64,000 nucleotides of DNA from JAHBNG01 sp039028975 (GCA_039028975.1 JBCCHB010000057.1:27535-91534), one strand, 5' to 3'; positions 16,962 to 25,757 are shown, numbered from the stretch's first letter. The notes: generated from the letters alone by a model not told the origin. A program made the numbers and translations.

Positions 16962-17990
16962 TTAATTCATACGATGATCAATGCACGTCTCTACAATCGC
17001 CCTCAGGTTCTCCACCGGAGCCTGTAATGGGACGGCACATTCTGGGGCAATGATATCAACACCGGCGTCGATTGCGGCTTGTGCCTCTGCACGTGCTTCT
17101 TCTGGGCCGCGTGCGTAAAGGGTGATAGGGTTATTTACGTTACCGGTTAGCTTCATCTTTCCGTCAGTCTTGGTGACCATCTCATCGGGCGGATTGGCTG
17201 ACTCAAAGTGGTAACAAGCAAAGCCAGCCTCATTGAAGTACTCAACCCGATCCAGCGTTTTACCGCAACAGTGGAGGATGACAGGAGCCTGCACCTGGGG
17301 AACCAACTCTTTATGATGAGGCAAGAGGAAATCACGATACATGGTATTGCGGACCAAGTCACCCGTTGCATGATCGGCCCAAACAATGGCGTCTGCACCT
17401 GCTTCGATCTGAGCCTGGGCATACAGAAGGGGGACAGGGGCCAATGTCTCTAGCGATTTACGTACGCGATCCGGGTCCATGATTGTGTCAAAGAGGAACT
17501 CTTGGGTGTTATAGACATGGTAGGAGAGTGTCCATGGCCCCATGACCTTGCCCAAGACCATGACGTTGTCTCCAAAGTGCTCCTTGAGCAAGCGGATTGC
17601 GTCAATTGAGCATTTGACGTACTTGTCTTCTAAAAATGAATCGGGGAATCCATCGGGCAGCTTAATTTCTACATCTCGGTCTGCCCAAGGAGAGCCGGTT
17701 GGGTTGGGCATCATATCTGTGTCTGACCAATCCACCTCACAACCCAAAGCAACGGCTTCCTGCGCGATGCTGAAAATAGGCATGACGCTGTCAAAGCCCA
17801 TCACTTCATGCGCGCCCGCAGCCAAAGTTGCCATCGGTTCCGGTTCGATATTTGCGTGGGGGAAATGTGCTCCGGTCAGATCCATTAATTCATAGGTAAT
17901 GACGGATACAATGCTGGCGGCAGGCGGTCGGTCCACTGGATCGCCATTTAGTCCAGCCATGAAGCGTTGTTTGGGAGTCATTTGTTCCAT
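16962..17990 (-). CDS. MtaA/CmuA-family (UroD-fold) cobamide methyltransferase
   Basis: The 342-residue protein has the uroporphyrinogen-decarboxylase fold used by MtaA/CmuA-type methyltransferases. It begins MTPKQRFMAGLNGDPVDRPP and has MGPWTLSYHV mid-chain. The zinc site is seen as H-C-C-G at about residues 240-243 with a third ligand likely in PECAVPL near residue 317. Such enzymes move a methyl group from a corrinoid protein to a thiol or folate, and some demethylate a substrate directly. I use the ATG at 17990 (AAAAGGAA 8 nt upstream), not the in-frame TTG at 18014. It leads an operon with the corrinoid protein and RACo. No MttB-like or MtbB-like methyltransferase is in the window. Confidence 0.87.
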   Translation of the reverse strand: MEQMTPKQRFMAGLNGDPVDRPPAASIVSVITYELMDLTGAHFPHANIEPEPMATLAAGAHEVMGFDSVMPIFSIAQEAVALGCEVDWSDTDMMPNPTGSPWADRDVEIKLPDGFPDSFLEDKYVKCSIDAIRLLKEHFGDNVMVLGKVMGPWTLSYHVYNTQEFLFDTIMDPDRVRKSLETLAPVPLLYAQAQIEAGADAIVWADHATGDLVRNTMYRDFLLPHHKELVPQVQAPVILHCCGKTLDRVEYFNEAGFACYHFESANPPDEMVTKTDGKMKLTGNVNNPITLYARGPEEARAEAQAAIDAGVDIIAPECAVPLQAPVENLRAIVETCIDHRMN

Positions 17991-18038
17991 TGCCACAGTT
18001 CCTTTTACTTTCAAGAAATATTTCGACCATCTGAGTCT

Positions 18039-18068
18039 ATTATATTATACTGGTTAAAGATGGGACAA
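18039..18068 (-). promoter_or_regulatory. Candidate promoter of the corrinoid methyltransfer operon
   Basis: On the minus strand TTGTCC (complement of 18063-18068) is followed after 18 bp by TATAAT (complement of 18039-18044); a second overlapping TATAAT lies just upstream. The start codon is about 50 nt downstream. Confidence 0.5.
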
Positions 18069-18109
18069 ACCGTTTCTATACTTCACATGGCTGAAATATG
18101 GTCCGCTAG

Positions 18110-18190
18110 AAAAGTCTTGTCCCGCCTCTTCCCCCATGCATTCTGGGAAACTCAGAAAAGTAAGGACAGAATTTTTCTGGCCATCTATAC
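18110..18190. repeat. Dispersed ~80-100-bp repeat (AAAAGTCTTGTCC...TTTCTGGnCATCTA), copy 1
   Basis: AAAGTCTTGTCC, TTCTGGGAAACTCAGAAAAG with GGA following, and TTTTTCTGGCCATCTA recur in the same order at 30549-30653. The gene-free stretch 18069-18431 otherwise holds a short inverted repeat, CTTCGGTTC/GAACCGAAAG (18217-18255). I see no gene in it. Confidence 0.5.
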
Positions 18191-18431
18191 CAGCAGAGTA
18201 CAATGCCGAGGAGAGGCTCTTCGGTTCGTCAGGATTGTTTAAGGAACCGAAAGAATGACGTTGTGCTCTACTGGATTTGTACATTTGGTAGAGATTTGCC
18301 CACTGCCAGAAGGGAGCTGATTTGCGCTAATCTCGGTCGAGGTTGCTTATCAGGATATGCCATATTTGATCGAATTGCAATAAAGAGCGATCATTATAGA
18401 ACCTGTTCAAGCACACTTCAAGGAGATATCG

Positions 18432-19433
18432 ATGTCGAAATTCAAAGTTTTGGTAACCGACTATGCGTGGCCATCTTTGGCACTAGAGGAGCGAATCCTA
18501 CGTCAAGCGGGTGCTGAACTCATCGTTGCAGAGAGTGGTGATGAGGAAGAACTCGTTCAATTGGCTGGCGGTGTTGATGCAATCCTCACCTGCTGGAAGT
18601 CAGTTACTGCAGCAGTGATTGAGGCGGCAACAAAGTGCCAAATTATCAGTCGATATGGTGTAGGATTAGATAATATCGATCTATCGTATGCAACAGAGAT
18701 GGGTATTTTGGTAACGAATGTGCCCGATTTCTGTCAAGAAGAAGTATCGGACCACGCTATGGCCTTGATGTTGGCCTGTGCTCGCCGAATCATTCCTTTT
18801 TCTAGGGCGACGAGTCGTGGCGAATGGAACCCCAAAGCACACCCTCAAATTCCTCGTCTTCGAGGGCAAACTGTGGGACTTGTAGGCTGTGGCCATATTG
18901 GAAAGGCGTTGATTCCCAAAGCGCTAGGGTTCGAGATGAAAGTGTGTGCTTACACGCCCCGTATTACAGAAACAGCTCTGGCGCCTTTTGGGAAAACGAC
19001 TCGCCAGCTAAGTTTTTTGCTTCGTCACGCGGATTACCTCTCCATTCATGCACCACTCACGGAGGAAACAAGGGGGTTGATTGGAGAAAAGGAGTTGCGA
19101 GAGATGAAACCTAGCGCGTTTCTGATCAATACATCAAGAGGGGATATTGTTGATGAGGACGCGCTACTAAAAGCACTAGAGGAAGGATGGATTGCTGGAG
19201 CCGCCTTAGACGTACTTTGGGATGAGCCGCCACCTCCGGACCACCCATTATTGCAAATGGACAATGTGATTATTACCCCTCATGCAGCCTTTTATTCAGA
19301 AACGGCCATAGAGGAGTTGGCTGAACGAGCAGCGATTCACGTTGTTCAGGTATTAACTGGCGAAGAGCCAAATCATCTTGTTAACCCGGAGGTGTTTGAG
19401 CGCTCCAATCGACGCTTTCAGCCTTTTAGGTAA
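18432..19433 (+). CDS. D-2-hydroxyacid dehydrogenase, CtBP/SerA-like
   Basis: The 333-residue protein is an NAD-dependent D-isomer-specific 2-hydroxyacid dehydrogenase. The nucleotide-binding motif is GLVGCGHIGKALIPKALGFEMK-like near residue 147 (GxGxxG), with the signature NTSRGDIVDEDALLKAL and the catalytic Arg, Glu and His present (TSRGD..., DEPPPPDHPL, ITPHAAFYSE). The substrate-binding half has SRYGVGLDNID. It lacks an ACT domain, so biosynthetic SerA is less likely. The start is fixed by AGGAGAT before the ATG. A palindromic repeat begins directly after the stop. Confidence 0.85.
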   Translation: MSKFKVLVTDYAWPSLALEERILRQAGAELIVAESGDEEELVQLAGGVDAILTCWKSVTAAVIEAATKCQIISRYGVGLDNIDLSYATEMGILVTNVPDFCQEEVSDHAMALMLACARRIIPFSRATSRGEWNPKAHPQIPRLRGQTVGLVGCGHIGKALIPKALGFEMKVCAYTPRITETALAPFGKTTRQLSFLLRHADYLSIHAPLTEETRGLIGEKELREMKPSAFLINTSRGDIVDEDALLKALEEGWIAGAALDVLWDEPPPPDHPLLQMDNVIITPHAAFYSETAIEELAERAAIHVVQVLTGEEPNHLVNPEVFERSNRRFQPFR

Positions 19434-19435
19434 AC

Positions 19436-19521
19436 TATACTTAGCTCCGTTTGAAAACCGGAGCATGGCCTCTCCAGTAGAGCCGACGGAAATCTTCGAT
19501 TTTCAAATCGACCGCAGCGTA
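19436..19521. repeat. ~85-bp MITE-like palindrome, copy B
   Basis: TATACTTAGCTCCGTTTGAA at the left and TTTTCAAATCGACCGCAGCG with TA at the right are imperfect inverted ends, with CTCCAGTAGAGCC in the core. It starts 2 nt after the dehydrogenase stop. The following bases up to 19703 are gene-free with no further structure recognised. Confidence 0.7.
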
Positions 19522-19703
19522 GCTCCTTTGAGTTACCCTGACAAACGCCCGAACGGGCTAGCACTTTTGCCCCCACTAGCATTGTCAGTTGGCGAGCTAA
19601 TCGCAACTCTTCATGCTATTCTTAAATAGATCGCAATTGCCCGAGATAAGGCTGGATTCAATGAATCAGATCAAGCTGAATACACCAGGACCGTTGCGGT
19701 CTA

Positions 19704-19790
19704 CAATTTTAAGTTCAGCTCCGTTTTAAAACAGTTTTCGCTTTATAGTCGAGATTTGGAAGACGTCTGTTTTGAAATCGACCGCTGTAT
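19704..19790. repeat. ~85-bp MITE-like palindrome, copy C (diverged)
   Basis: TTCAGCTCCGTTTTAAAACAG and CTGTTTTGAAATCGACCGCT are imperfect inverted ends. This copy is more diverged than A and B and lies 183 bp after copy B, in the same gene-free stretch. Confidence 0.6.
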
Positions 19791-19830
19791 CAATACAAAA
19801 CAACCATAAACTAATTGAAGGAAATCCCTA

Positions 19831-20211
19831 ATGAACCTTGAACATGTAGCAATCAATGTACCCGAACCTGGAAAAATGGCGGAGTGGTGGAGTGAACGAT
19901 TCGGTATGAAAATTGTTCTTGCCAATACGACAGCGCCCTTCATTCACTTTATATCAGATGGTCAGGGCAGTATGTTGGAACTCTATAGCAACCCAGATGC
20001 AGATATCCCTGATTACTCTGAAATTCATCCCCAGACACTCCACATCGCCTTTGTGACCGATACGATTGAAGAAGAAAGACAACGTCTGATTGACGAAGGC
20101 GCAACACCAGTTGGAGAGATTACACCCTTAGGAACCAATTTGCTTGCCTTTTTCCGAGATCCCTGGGGTGTTCCATTCCAGCTTGTTAAACGCCAGAGTC
20201 CTCTCGAGTAA
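19831..20211 (+). CDS. VOC-family (glyoxalase/dioxygenase superfamily) protein
   Basis: The 126-residue protein is a single vicinal-oxygen-chelate unit: MNLEHVAINVPEPGKMAEWW at the N-terminus, a central LELYSNPD, TLHIAFVTDTIEEER opening the second betaalphabetabetabeta module, and the C-terminal FFRDPWGVPFQLVKR. Possible metal ligands are His5, Glu near 51, His near 70 and Gln near 118. Substrates of such single-domain VOC proteins vary widely, so none is proposed. AAGGA lies 8 nt before the ATG. A terminator-like hairpin follows the stop. Confidence 0.8.
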   Translation: MNLEHVAINVPEPGKMAEWWSERFGMKIVLANTTAPFIHFISDGQGSMLELYSNPDADIPDYSEIHPQTLHIAFVTDTIEEERQRLIDEGATPVGEITPLGTNLLAFFRDPWGVPFQLVKRQSPLE

Positions 20212-20218
20212 AGTTCTA

Positions 20219-20262
20219 TTTTGGATTGGTGAGGCCTAAACCAATCCAAAACTGTTTCTTTT
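20219..20262 (+). terminator. Probable Rho-independent terminator after the VOC gene
   Basis: TTTTGGATTGGT (20219-20230) pairs perfectly with ACCAATCCAAAA (20240-20251) around a 9-nt loop, followed by the T-rich CTGTTTCTTTT. Its position also argues that the sigma factor gene starts after it, at 20286. Confidence 0.6.
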
Positions 20263-20285
20263 CCGTCAATTATAGATATATTCTT

Positions 20286-20894
20286 ATGAATTATGCCCAT
20301 TTCTCGGATGAAACGCTGATTCAGTTAATCAGCCAGAGAGATCCAATTGCACTTGAAGCATTATATGATCGTCATGGTCAAACAGCCCATAATCTTGTGA
20401 TGCGGATCGTACGAGATTCGGCATTGACCGATGAGATTGTCCAAGAAACGTTTTGGCAAGTATGGCGAAAAGCAGCCGATTTCCGAGGATTGGGTGCAGC
20501 TGCTGCTTGGGTCTACCGAATCGCCCGTAATAAATCGCTGGATGCATTGCGCAAACTCAATAGAATGCCAGTTGTACACGAGTTAGTCGAACAGCAGACG
20601 TCCGGTGCAACGTTCCTTTCGGCAGCTAGAGCAGGCGTCGATACAGCTCAATCGCCTGTGGAATCTCAGGTGTCACAACAGCTAGAACGCCAACAGTTAT
20701 TTAGAGCATTGGCTTCGATTCCAGGCGAACAGAAGATGTGCTTGGAATTGGCTTACTTTGAAGATCTTAGTCAGAGCCAAATTGCAGCACGCCTGAACAT
20801 TCCCCTTGGGACAGTAAAGACAAGAATACGAATGGGATTAGAAAAATTAGAGCATATCTTACGCGCCACGGGATTTCAAGAAGGAACTTCGTAA
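20286..20894 (+). CDS. ECF-type sigma-70 factor paired with RskA-like anti-sigma
   Basis: The 202-residue protein has region 2 (ALEALYDRHGQTAHNLVMRI, DEIVQETFWQVWRKAADFRG, AWVYRIARNKSLDALRK) and region 4 (LASIPGEQKMCLELAYFEDLSQSQIAARLNIPLGTVKTRIRMGLEKL), so it can recognise -10 and -35 elements and bind RNA polymerase. A variable Gln/Ser-rich linker joins them. The ATG at 20286 is preferred because the in-frame codons before it cross a terminator hairpin. No clear Shine-Dalgarno is seen, so it may be leaderless. It is 3 nt from the anti-sigma gene, like SigK/RskA pairs. Confidence 0.88.
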   Translation: MNYAHFSDETLIQLISQRDPIALEALYDRHGQTAHNLVMRIVRDSALTDEIVQETFWQVWRKAADFRGLGAAAAWVYRIARNKSLDALRKLNRMPVVHELVEQQTSGATFLSAARAGVDTAQSPVESQVSQQLERQQLFRALASIPGEQKMCLELAYFEDLSQSQIAARLNIPLGTVKTRIRMGLEKLEHILRATGFQEGTS

Positions 20895-20897
20895 ATA

Positions 20898-22241
20898 ATG
20901 ACATTGACTTATGAGCAGGTATCTGAGTTGCTGCCAGCTTATTCAGTTGGAGCGTTAGAGAATGAAGAGCAGGCAGCGGTCGAAGAGTACTTCTATCGAC
21001 ATCAAAAGCTGATCAACCGTTTGGCAACGGCAGAGTCTGCAACCGTGCTATTGGCCAAAGCGACAGAATCGACGCCGATTGCACCTGATGCCAAGGCAAG
21101 ACTCATGACCCGTATTCAGGCCGATGTACCCCAAGCGTCTCGTAAGACAATAGTTCCTGGTAGCAACGAGGAGAGGGCAACACGCGCACAAACACCACAG
21201 CGTTCCATTCAGGCTGCCCAATCTTCACCTGAAGCGAATGGCAATCGCTCACCTCGGCGTTCTCTTACGATGGCTTCACCTGCCCATAATCAGCCACCTG
21301 CTCAGCGCTCTACAGCTGTTGCTACGTCTGCTCGGCATTCAGAGCAAACTCGGTCAGGGCAATCGGTGCCAGCATCTGCGCCCAGGCCAGTTGCGAAACG
21401 AGGTCCAGGCAGAAGATTAACAGCAGAAGAACTGTTTCCACAGGTACAAAAGCGTCGTCGTCCATTCCTATTCAACACGAGGGCCGTGGTCAACGCGCTG
21501 ACCATCGCATCATTAGTTACGCTCATTTTTGTGGGATTGGTGAATTACGATGTCGATCAAGATCTACGTCGAACGGCGACCGAACTCCAATCAACCAAGA
21601 GTGAGCTGGACTTGTCTCAAAGTCGGCTCATTGAACTCAATTCAGCAAATGCAATCTTAGTTGATCAGTTCAGTAAGTTTATCGATGAACAGACCCGTTT
21701 GCGAGAGGAGAATCAAGCAATCCAGGTTGAGAATGAGCAGATATTGGCACAGCAAAGCACATTATCCACTCAAATTGGCGATCTGACAACAGATAATCGC
21801 AACCTTTCCATTGAACGAGCACGCTTATATGAGGAAAATATACGGCTCACGACCCAATCCGCGATGCGTGAAGAACGCATTGCATTAGTCAGCGCCGCAA
21901 CCCGAGCCGTTGTTATGTTTGGAGCAGAAGGATTTGAGGAACTACAGGGAACCTTCTTTCAAAGGGAGCAAGAGGGAGCATTGGTAGTACATGGACTAGA
22001 GCCACTATCCAACGATGAAACTTACCAGTTTTGGCTTGTTACTGAAGATGGCTCCCAAATCTCCATAGGTCTCTTCCAAGTTGATGAAAATCAGGAACCA
22101 ACGTGGGCAAATCTATCTCTCCCTTCTGATGCTCCTAACTATACGGCGGCTGGAATCAGCATCGAACCGGTCGAGGGAAGCGATGTACCCACAGGCCCCA
22201 TGTTATTGGAAAGTCCCCTTAACGAGGAGTCTGGCGTTTAA
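20898..22241 (+). CDS. Membrane anti-sigma factor with RskA-type C-terminal domain
   Basis: The 447-residue protein has a short N-terminal helical domain (YEQVSELLPAYSVGALENEE, residues 5-50) that would hold the sigma factor, a Pro/Ser/Arg-rich disordered region (80-185), one membrane segment (about 199-216, ALTIASLVTLIFVGLV), a coiled coil (about 222-330, rich in Gln, Glu and Leu) and an extracytoplasmic RskA domain (VVHGLEPLSNDETYQFWLV and GISIEPVEGSDVPTGPMLL). The sigma gene is immediately upstream. Release by regulated proteolysis is known for RskA relatives and is only inferred here. The long coiled coil between membrane and sensor domain is unusual. Its stop overlaps the convergent MaoC gene by 4 nt. 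Confidence 0.85.
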   Translation: MTLTYEQVSELLPAYSVGALENEEQAAVEEYFYRHQKLINRLATAESATVLLAKATESTPIAPDAKARLMTRIQADVPQASRKTIVPGSNEERATRAQTPQRSIQAAQSSPEANGNRSPRRSLTMASPAHNQPPAQRSTAVATSARHSEQTRSGQSVPASAPRPVAKRGPGRRLTAEELFPQVQKRRRPFLFNTRAVVNALTIASLVTLIFVGLVNYDVDQDLRRTATELQSTKSELDLSQSRLIELNSANAILVDQFSKFIDEQTRLREENQAIQVENEQILAQQSTLSTQIGDLTTDNRNLSIERARLYEENIRLTTQSAMREERIALVSAATRAVVMFGAEGFEELQGTFFQREQEGALVVHGLEPLSNDETYQFWLVTEDGSQISIGLFQVDENQEPTWANLSLPSDAPNYTAAGISIEPVEGSDVPTGPMLLESPLNEESGV

Positions 22242-22714
22242 CTTTCGAAGTAAAGCCGGGCAAGTGTTTCAGCCACACACGCAGGTTTTTCGGCATTCTC
22301 TAATTCTACGGTCACTTGATTGACGACTTGAATTCCATTATCTTTTACTTCGTCTGCGCCTTGTAATGTTACCCTAGCGCGAATGCGAGAGCCAGCTGGA
22401 ACGGGATGAGGAAACCGAACTCGATTCAGTCCGTAGTTGATGGCCATTTTCATTCCTCCGTAGCGTGGTCGCTCTGGATCAACATTACTGGCCAAGTGGG
22501 AAATAAGAGAAAGGGTCAAATAGCCATGTCCGATGGTTGTACCATGAGGGGATTCGTTTGCGGCCCGTTCCAGATCGACATGAATCCACTGCCTATCTAA
22601 CGTTGCCTCTGCAAACTGATTGATCATCTCTTGACTGACGATAAGCCAATCACTAACGTGGGTTTCGGTGCCTACTTTGCTTTGAAGATCGGTAAGTGCG
22701 GCAGATAAAGACAT
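22238..22714 (-). CDS. MaoC-family (R)-specific enoyl hydratase-like protein
   Basis: The 158-residue hot-dog-fold protein has the hydratase motif: DRQWIHVDLERA with catalytic Asp and His, then SPHGTTIGHGYLTLSL. Family members hydrate trans-enoyl-CoA to (R)-3-hydroxyacyl-CoA or act as dehydratases in other acyl pathways. The ATG at 22714 is preferred, with GAGGG 7 nt upstream, over the ATG at 22732. An SDR gene of FabG type is upstream on the same strand, 254 nt away, and could act on the 3-hydroxyacyl product. Confidence 0.85.
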   Translation of the reverse strand: MSLSAALTDLQSKVGTETHVSDWLIVSQEMINQFAEATLDRQWIHVDLERAANESPHGTTIGHGYLTLSLISHLASNVDPERPRYGGMKMAINYGLNRVRFPHPVPAGSRIRARVTLQGADEVKDNGIQVVNQVTVELENAEKPACVAETLARLYFES

Positions 22715-22900
22715 ATTGTTTCCCTCTTCCAAAATTAGCTCTATAGGGGCTCCAAGGATCTAACTGGTTCAGAGCGTAAATCTATGGTAAAAATCATTCA
22801 ATTTAACTGTCAGATCCTAGATACGTCAATAGAGCGAAAATCATTTCTCTGTAAACCACAATCGTGGCTAACTCGATTTAATATCGCTTAAGAAAAGAGT

Positions 22901-22974
22901 TGCAAATAACTTGCGTGTTTCGTTCGGGCGTAACTCCCCCAAATGACCAGGTAATTTAAGTCTCTTTCCTAAAT
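22901..22974 (-). repeat. 3'-end-associated repeat overlapping the SDR stop codon
   Basis: On the minus strand, TTTAGGAAAGAGACTTAAAT begins inside the SDR stop region and continues through GGTCATTTGGGGGAGTTACG and CCCGAACGAAACACGC to AAGTTATTTGCAACTC. It is homologous over its whole length to the element after glcD. Confidence 0.7.
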
Positions 22975-23793
22975 GCCCATACCACCCGTCACTTCCAGAG
23001 TGTGTCCAGTTACATAAGATGCGTAAGGCGAAGCCATCATTAGAATACCGCCGGCAGCGTCTTCTGGCGTGCCGGCTCGCTGCAAAGGAATCATTCGACG
23101 ATCAGGGCTGCGCAACTTTTCCGGTACCCCTAAGGCAACATCTTTATCGCCCACAGGGATGGTTTCCCCTTTCTCCTTGGCTTGAGTTAAACGGGTATCA
23201 ATGAGGCCGAAAGCAACGGCGTTGCAGCGAATACCAAAAGCCCCCCATTCTTTAGCAACCGTTTTAGTAAAGCCGACGATGCCCATCTTACCGGTTGCAT
23301 AATTGGCTTGTCCAATGTTGCCATGCAGACCAGAGGTAGAAGAGACATTGATAATGCAGCGGTTTTCACTCGGAGCACCGTTGCGCTCTATATCGGCCTT
23401 GGCTACATCTCGCATATATGGCGTTAGCGCGCGTACCATACGAAAAGGCCCTGTCACGTGCACATCTAAAATGGCCTGCCATTGTTCATCAGTCATTTTA
23501 TGAAGCATACCATCCCATGTATAGCCCGCATTATTGACAAAAACATTGATCTTGCCATAGAGGTCAACCGTCCGTTTCATCAACTCGTCAGGGAATTTAA
23601 GATCGGTAACGCTACCTGCAATAGCTAGGGCATCACCACCAGCAGCCTGAATTGTGGCGACAGTTTCATTGGCTTGGGCCTCGTCCAAATCATTCACAAT
23701 TACCTTTGCTCCTGCCTGAGCAAAGAGTTGAGCGGCTGCCGCACCAATGCCTCGCCCGGCACCTGTTACAATGACAACGTGATCGGTAAACAT
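22969..23793 (-). CDS. Short-chain dehydrogenase/reductase, FabG-like
   Basis: The 274-residue classical SDR has the cofactor motif TGAGRGIG (about 10-17), NNAG (about 89-92), catalytic Ser in NVSSTSG and YATGK supplying Tyr and Lys. The Asp in VNDLDEAQ suggests NAD over NADP. The C-terminal GHTLEVTGGMGI is typical of acetoacetyl-CoA or 3-oxoacyl reductases. An insertion before the C-terminal region (EKGETIPVGDKDVALGVPEK) is longer than in FabG itself. A MaoC gene follows on the same strand. Confidence 0.88.
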   Translation of the reverse strand: MFTDHVVIVTGAGRGIGAAAAQLFAQAGAKVIVNDLDEAQANETVATIQAAGGDALAIAGSVTDLKFPDELMKRTVDLYGKINVFVNNAGYTWDGMLHKMTDEQWQAILDVHVTGPFRMVRALTPYMRDVAKADIERNGAPSENRCIINVSSTSGLHGNIGQANYATGKMGIVGFTKTVAKEWGAFGIRCNAVAFGLIDTRLTQAKEKGETIPVGDKDVALGVPEKLRSPDRRMIPLQRAGTPEDAAGGILMMASPYASYVTGHTLEVTGGMGI

Positions 23794-24340
23794 GGTATTC
23801 TTCTCATTAGGTTGTAGTCTGCCAGAAAAACTTCACCTTGACTCTTACCCAGCTTATCTGGGGATGGGGACAGGCAAGAAATAGAATGTGAAGGGAATCT
23901 GGTCATCTATATATTTCGGAAAGGTTGATAGGCAACAGTATACCAGATACTATTCCAGCCACAAAAGGTATTCGCTCTTTGGGGGCGAGAGTGCGGTGTA
24001 TAGCATCAGCGTAGTGCATTGCTAAGATGCTCCCAGAACGATGTCAGATTGCTATTGGTGTCTATTTCGGTTAAACTTATGCATGTATCAACTACTGACC
24101 CTCCTCGGCTAGTTTCAGAGTCAGACTCGAAATTGAGTAGTTCACATCAATACCCAACCGCAGTATAATGATAACTCAGTAGATTGCAGAGGCGTTAGTG
24201 CCCAATCAATATGCTACACATGGGCGCACGCATTGCGGATGCTGTGCATAAGTGGCAAGAGACGAAGTAAGCGCTCTCGCTAGCGGCTGCCATTTACTGA
24301 GCATAAAAATCATCTCAGAATCATTTAGAAGTCATTCAGT
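23794..24340. other. Gene-free divergent region between SDR and GH3 genes
   Basis: No gene is seen in these 547 bases. A solo end of the TTTGAAAAC palindrome family (ACCGCAGTATA, near 24157-24168) and a CTCAGTAGATTGCA boundary motif (24175-24188) show that remnants of two repeat families are present. The GH3 start has no visible Shine-Dalgarno. Confidence 0.45.
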
Positions 24341-25681
24341 ATGTCTACTAGCAGATCATTCCCGAACCCAACAAGACGTCAATTTTTGTACCAGATTGGT
24401 CAAATGGTAGGAGCAACGCTTCTGTCTGGCTGTGCAGCCGTTAAAATAGACCATGTTCCTCAAGATTCTACCCCTGCCTCTGCCATTGTGAAAGAAGCCC
24501 TCAAAGAAGCTGTAAAAGAAGTCAATGCGCCTCCTTTGCCTGGCCCCATTACCCCGCAGCTTGGTAGCCAATCTATCACGCTGGAGCAGCAAATCGGCCA
24601 GATGATTATGACTGGTTTTGATGGGGCATATCTGAATGAAAAAAGCCCTATTATTCAGGACATTCACAATCAGCGTATAGGGGGCGTGGCACTATTTGGA
24701 CGTAATGTTGAAAGCGTTCCCCAACTTCAAACACTTACATCAATGCTCCAACAGGCCGCACCCAACCCGCTGTTGATATCGGTTGATCAAGAGGGTGGGC
24801 GCGTCCGCCGGATAGGCAGTACATTTGGCATTAGTTACAACTACTCGGCAGCTCAATTGGGCGCACTTGATGATCTGCAAGCAACGGCTGACTACGCCAA
24901 TGAGATGGCTAAGGTCTTAAGCAATTTAGGGATCAACCTGAATCTAGCTCCTGTGGTGGATGTAAACGTGAATCCCCACAATCCTGTCATTGGCTCTCAA
25001 CAGCGGAGCTTCTCCTCAGATCCGGAGACAGTTGCCAACCACGCTCTGACCTTTATTCAAGCCCACCATCGAGAAGGGATACTCTGCACAATCAAACACT
25101 TTCCGGGTCATGGCAGCTCTGCAGCAGACTCACATGTGGGTTTTGTGGATGTAACAACGACCTGGACAGCAGATGAATTAACACCCTTCGAGCGGATCAT
25201 CGATGCAAAAAGTTGTGATGCAGTCATGACTGCTCACATTTTTAATGCAAATCTAGACGAAGAGAATCCGGCAACGCTCTCCAAGACGATCATTACTGGG
25301 TTACTTCGTCAACGGATGGGGTATGATGGCGTTATTATGACTGACGATATTCAGATGGGTGCTATCCGACGGTTTTATGACTACGAGACGGCTATCTCAT
25401 TAGCAGTGCAGGCAGGTGTAGATATATTTACATTTTCTCGTTACTCACCAGCCATCGTCACTCGAATCATCTCTACAATCCGCAAACTTGTCAGCAACCG
25501 ACAGCTTACAGAAGAGCGAATCTACCAATCATACAAACGGATTATTCAGCTCAAATCCCAGTTAAATGTACGTCGTTCTCCCGCCACACCAGCTCAGACA
25601 ACCGAGCCAACCCGCGATCAAAATCCACCACCTGCGCAAGATATAGATTATCTTCGAGGTTTGGAGCAATTCCTATTTTAG
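24341..25681 (+). CDS. Glycoside hydrolase family 3 lipoprotein, beta-N-acetylhexosaminidase-like
   Basis: The 446-residue protein starts with a twin-arginine signal and lipobox (TRRQFLYQIGQMVGATLLSGC), so it is likely exported by Tat and lipid-anchored. The GH3 domain starts LEQQIGQMIMTGFDG and has ISVDQEGGRVRRIG, the NagZ-type KHFPGHGSSAADSH acid/base loop (about 252-265) and the nucleophile Asp in VIMTDDIQMGA (about 333). NagZ-type enzymes remove N-acetylglucosamine from peptidoglycan fragments. A Pro/Thr-rich tail follows the catalytic domain. The surface location suggests cell-wall or chitin-derived substrates rather than cytosolic recycling. Confidence 0.88.
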   Translation: MSTSRSFPNPTRRQFLYQIGQMVGATLLSGCAAVKIDHVPQDSTPASAIVKEALKEAVKEVNAPPLPGPITPQLGSQSITLEQQIGQMIMTGFDGAYLNEKSPIIQDIHNQRIGGVALFGRNVESVPQLQTLTSMLQQAAPNPLLISVDQEGGRVRRIGSTFGISYNYSAAQLGALDDLQATADYANEMAKVLSNLGINLNLAPVVDVNVNPHNPVIGSQQRSFSSDPETVANHALTFIQAHHREGILCTIKHFPGHGSSAADSHVGFVDVTTTWTADELTPFERIIDAKSCDAVMTAHIFNANLDEENPATLSKTIITGLLRQRMGYDGVIMTDDIQMGAIRRFYDYETAISLAVQAGVDIFTFSRYSPAIVTRIISTIRKLVSNRQLTEERIYQSYKRIIQLKSQLNVRRSPATPAQTTEPTRDQNPPPAQDIDYLRGLEQFLF

Positions 25682-25757
25682 GAGCGAGAATATATGACTC
25701 GGTCATCTGGCGGAGCCACCTCGGACGAAACGTACAAGCTATTTGCAACTCATTCCT
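25676..25757 (+). repeat. 3'-end-associated repeat after the GH3 gene
   Basis: TTTTAGGAGCGAGAATATAT starts in the GH3 stop codon and continues GGTCATCTGGCGGAGCCACC, GGACGAAACGTACAAG, CTATTTGCAACTC. It is a diverged copy of the elements after glcD, the SDR gene and ruvB, in the same orientation relative to the gene. It ends about 30 nt before the convergent kinase stop. Confidence 0.65.

Noticed and set aside
14309..17990. Glycine betaine or trimethylamine methyltransferase pathway
   Set aside because: No MttB-superfamily gene is in the window, so the substrate cannot be named.
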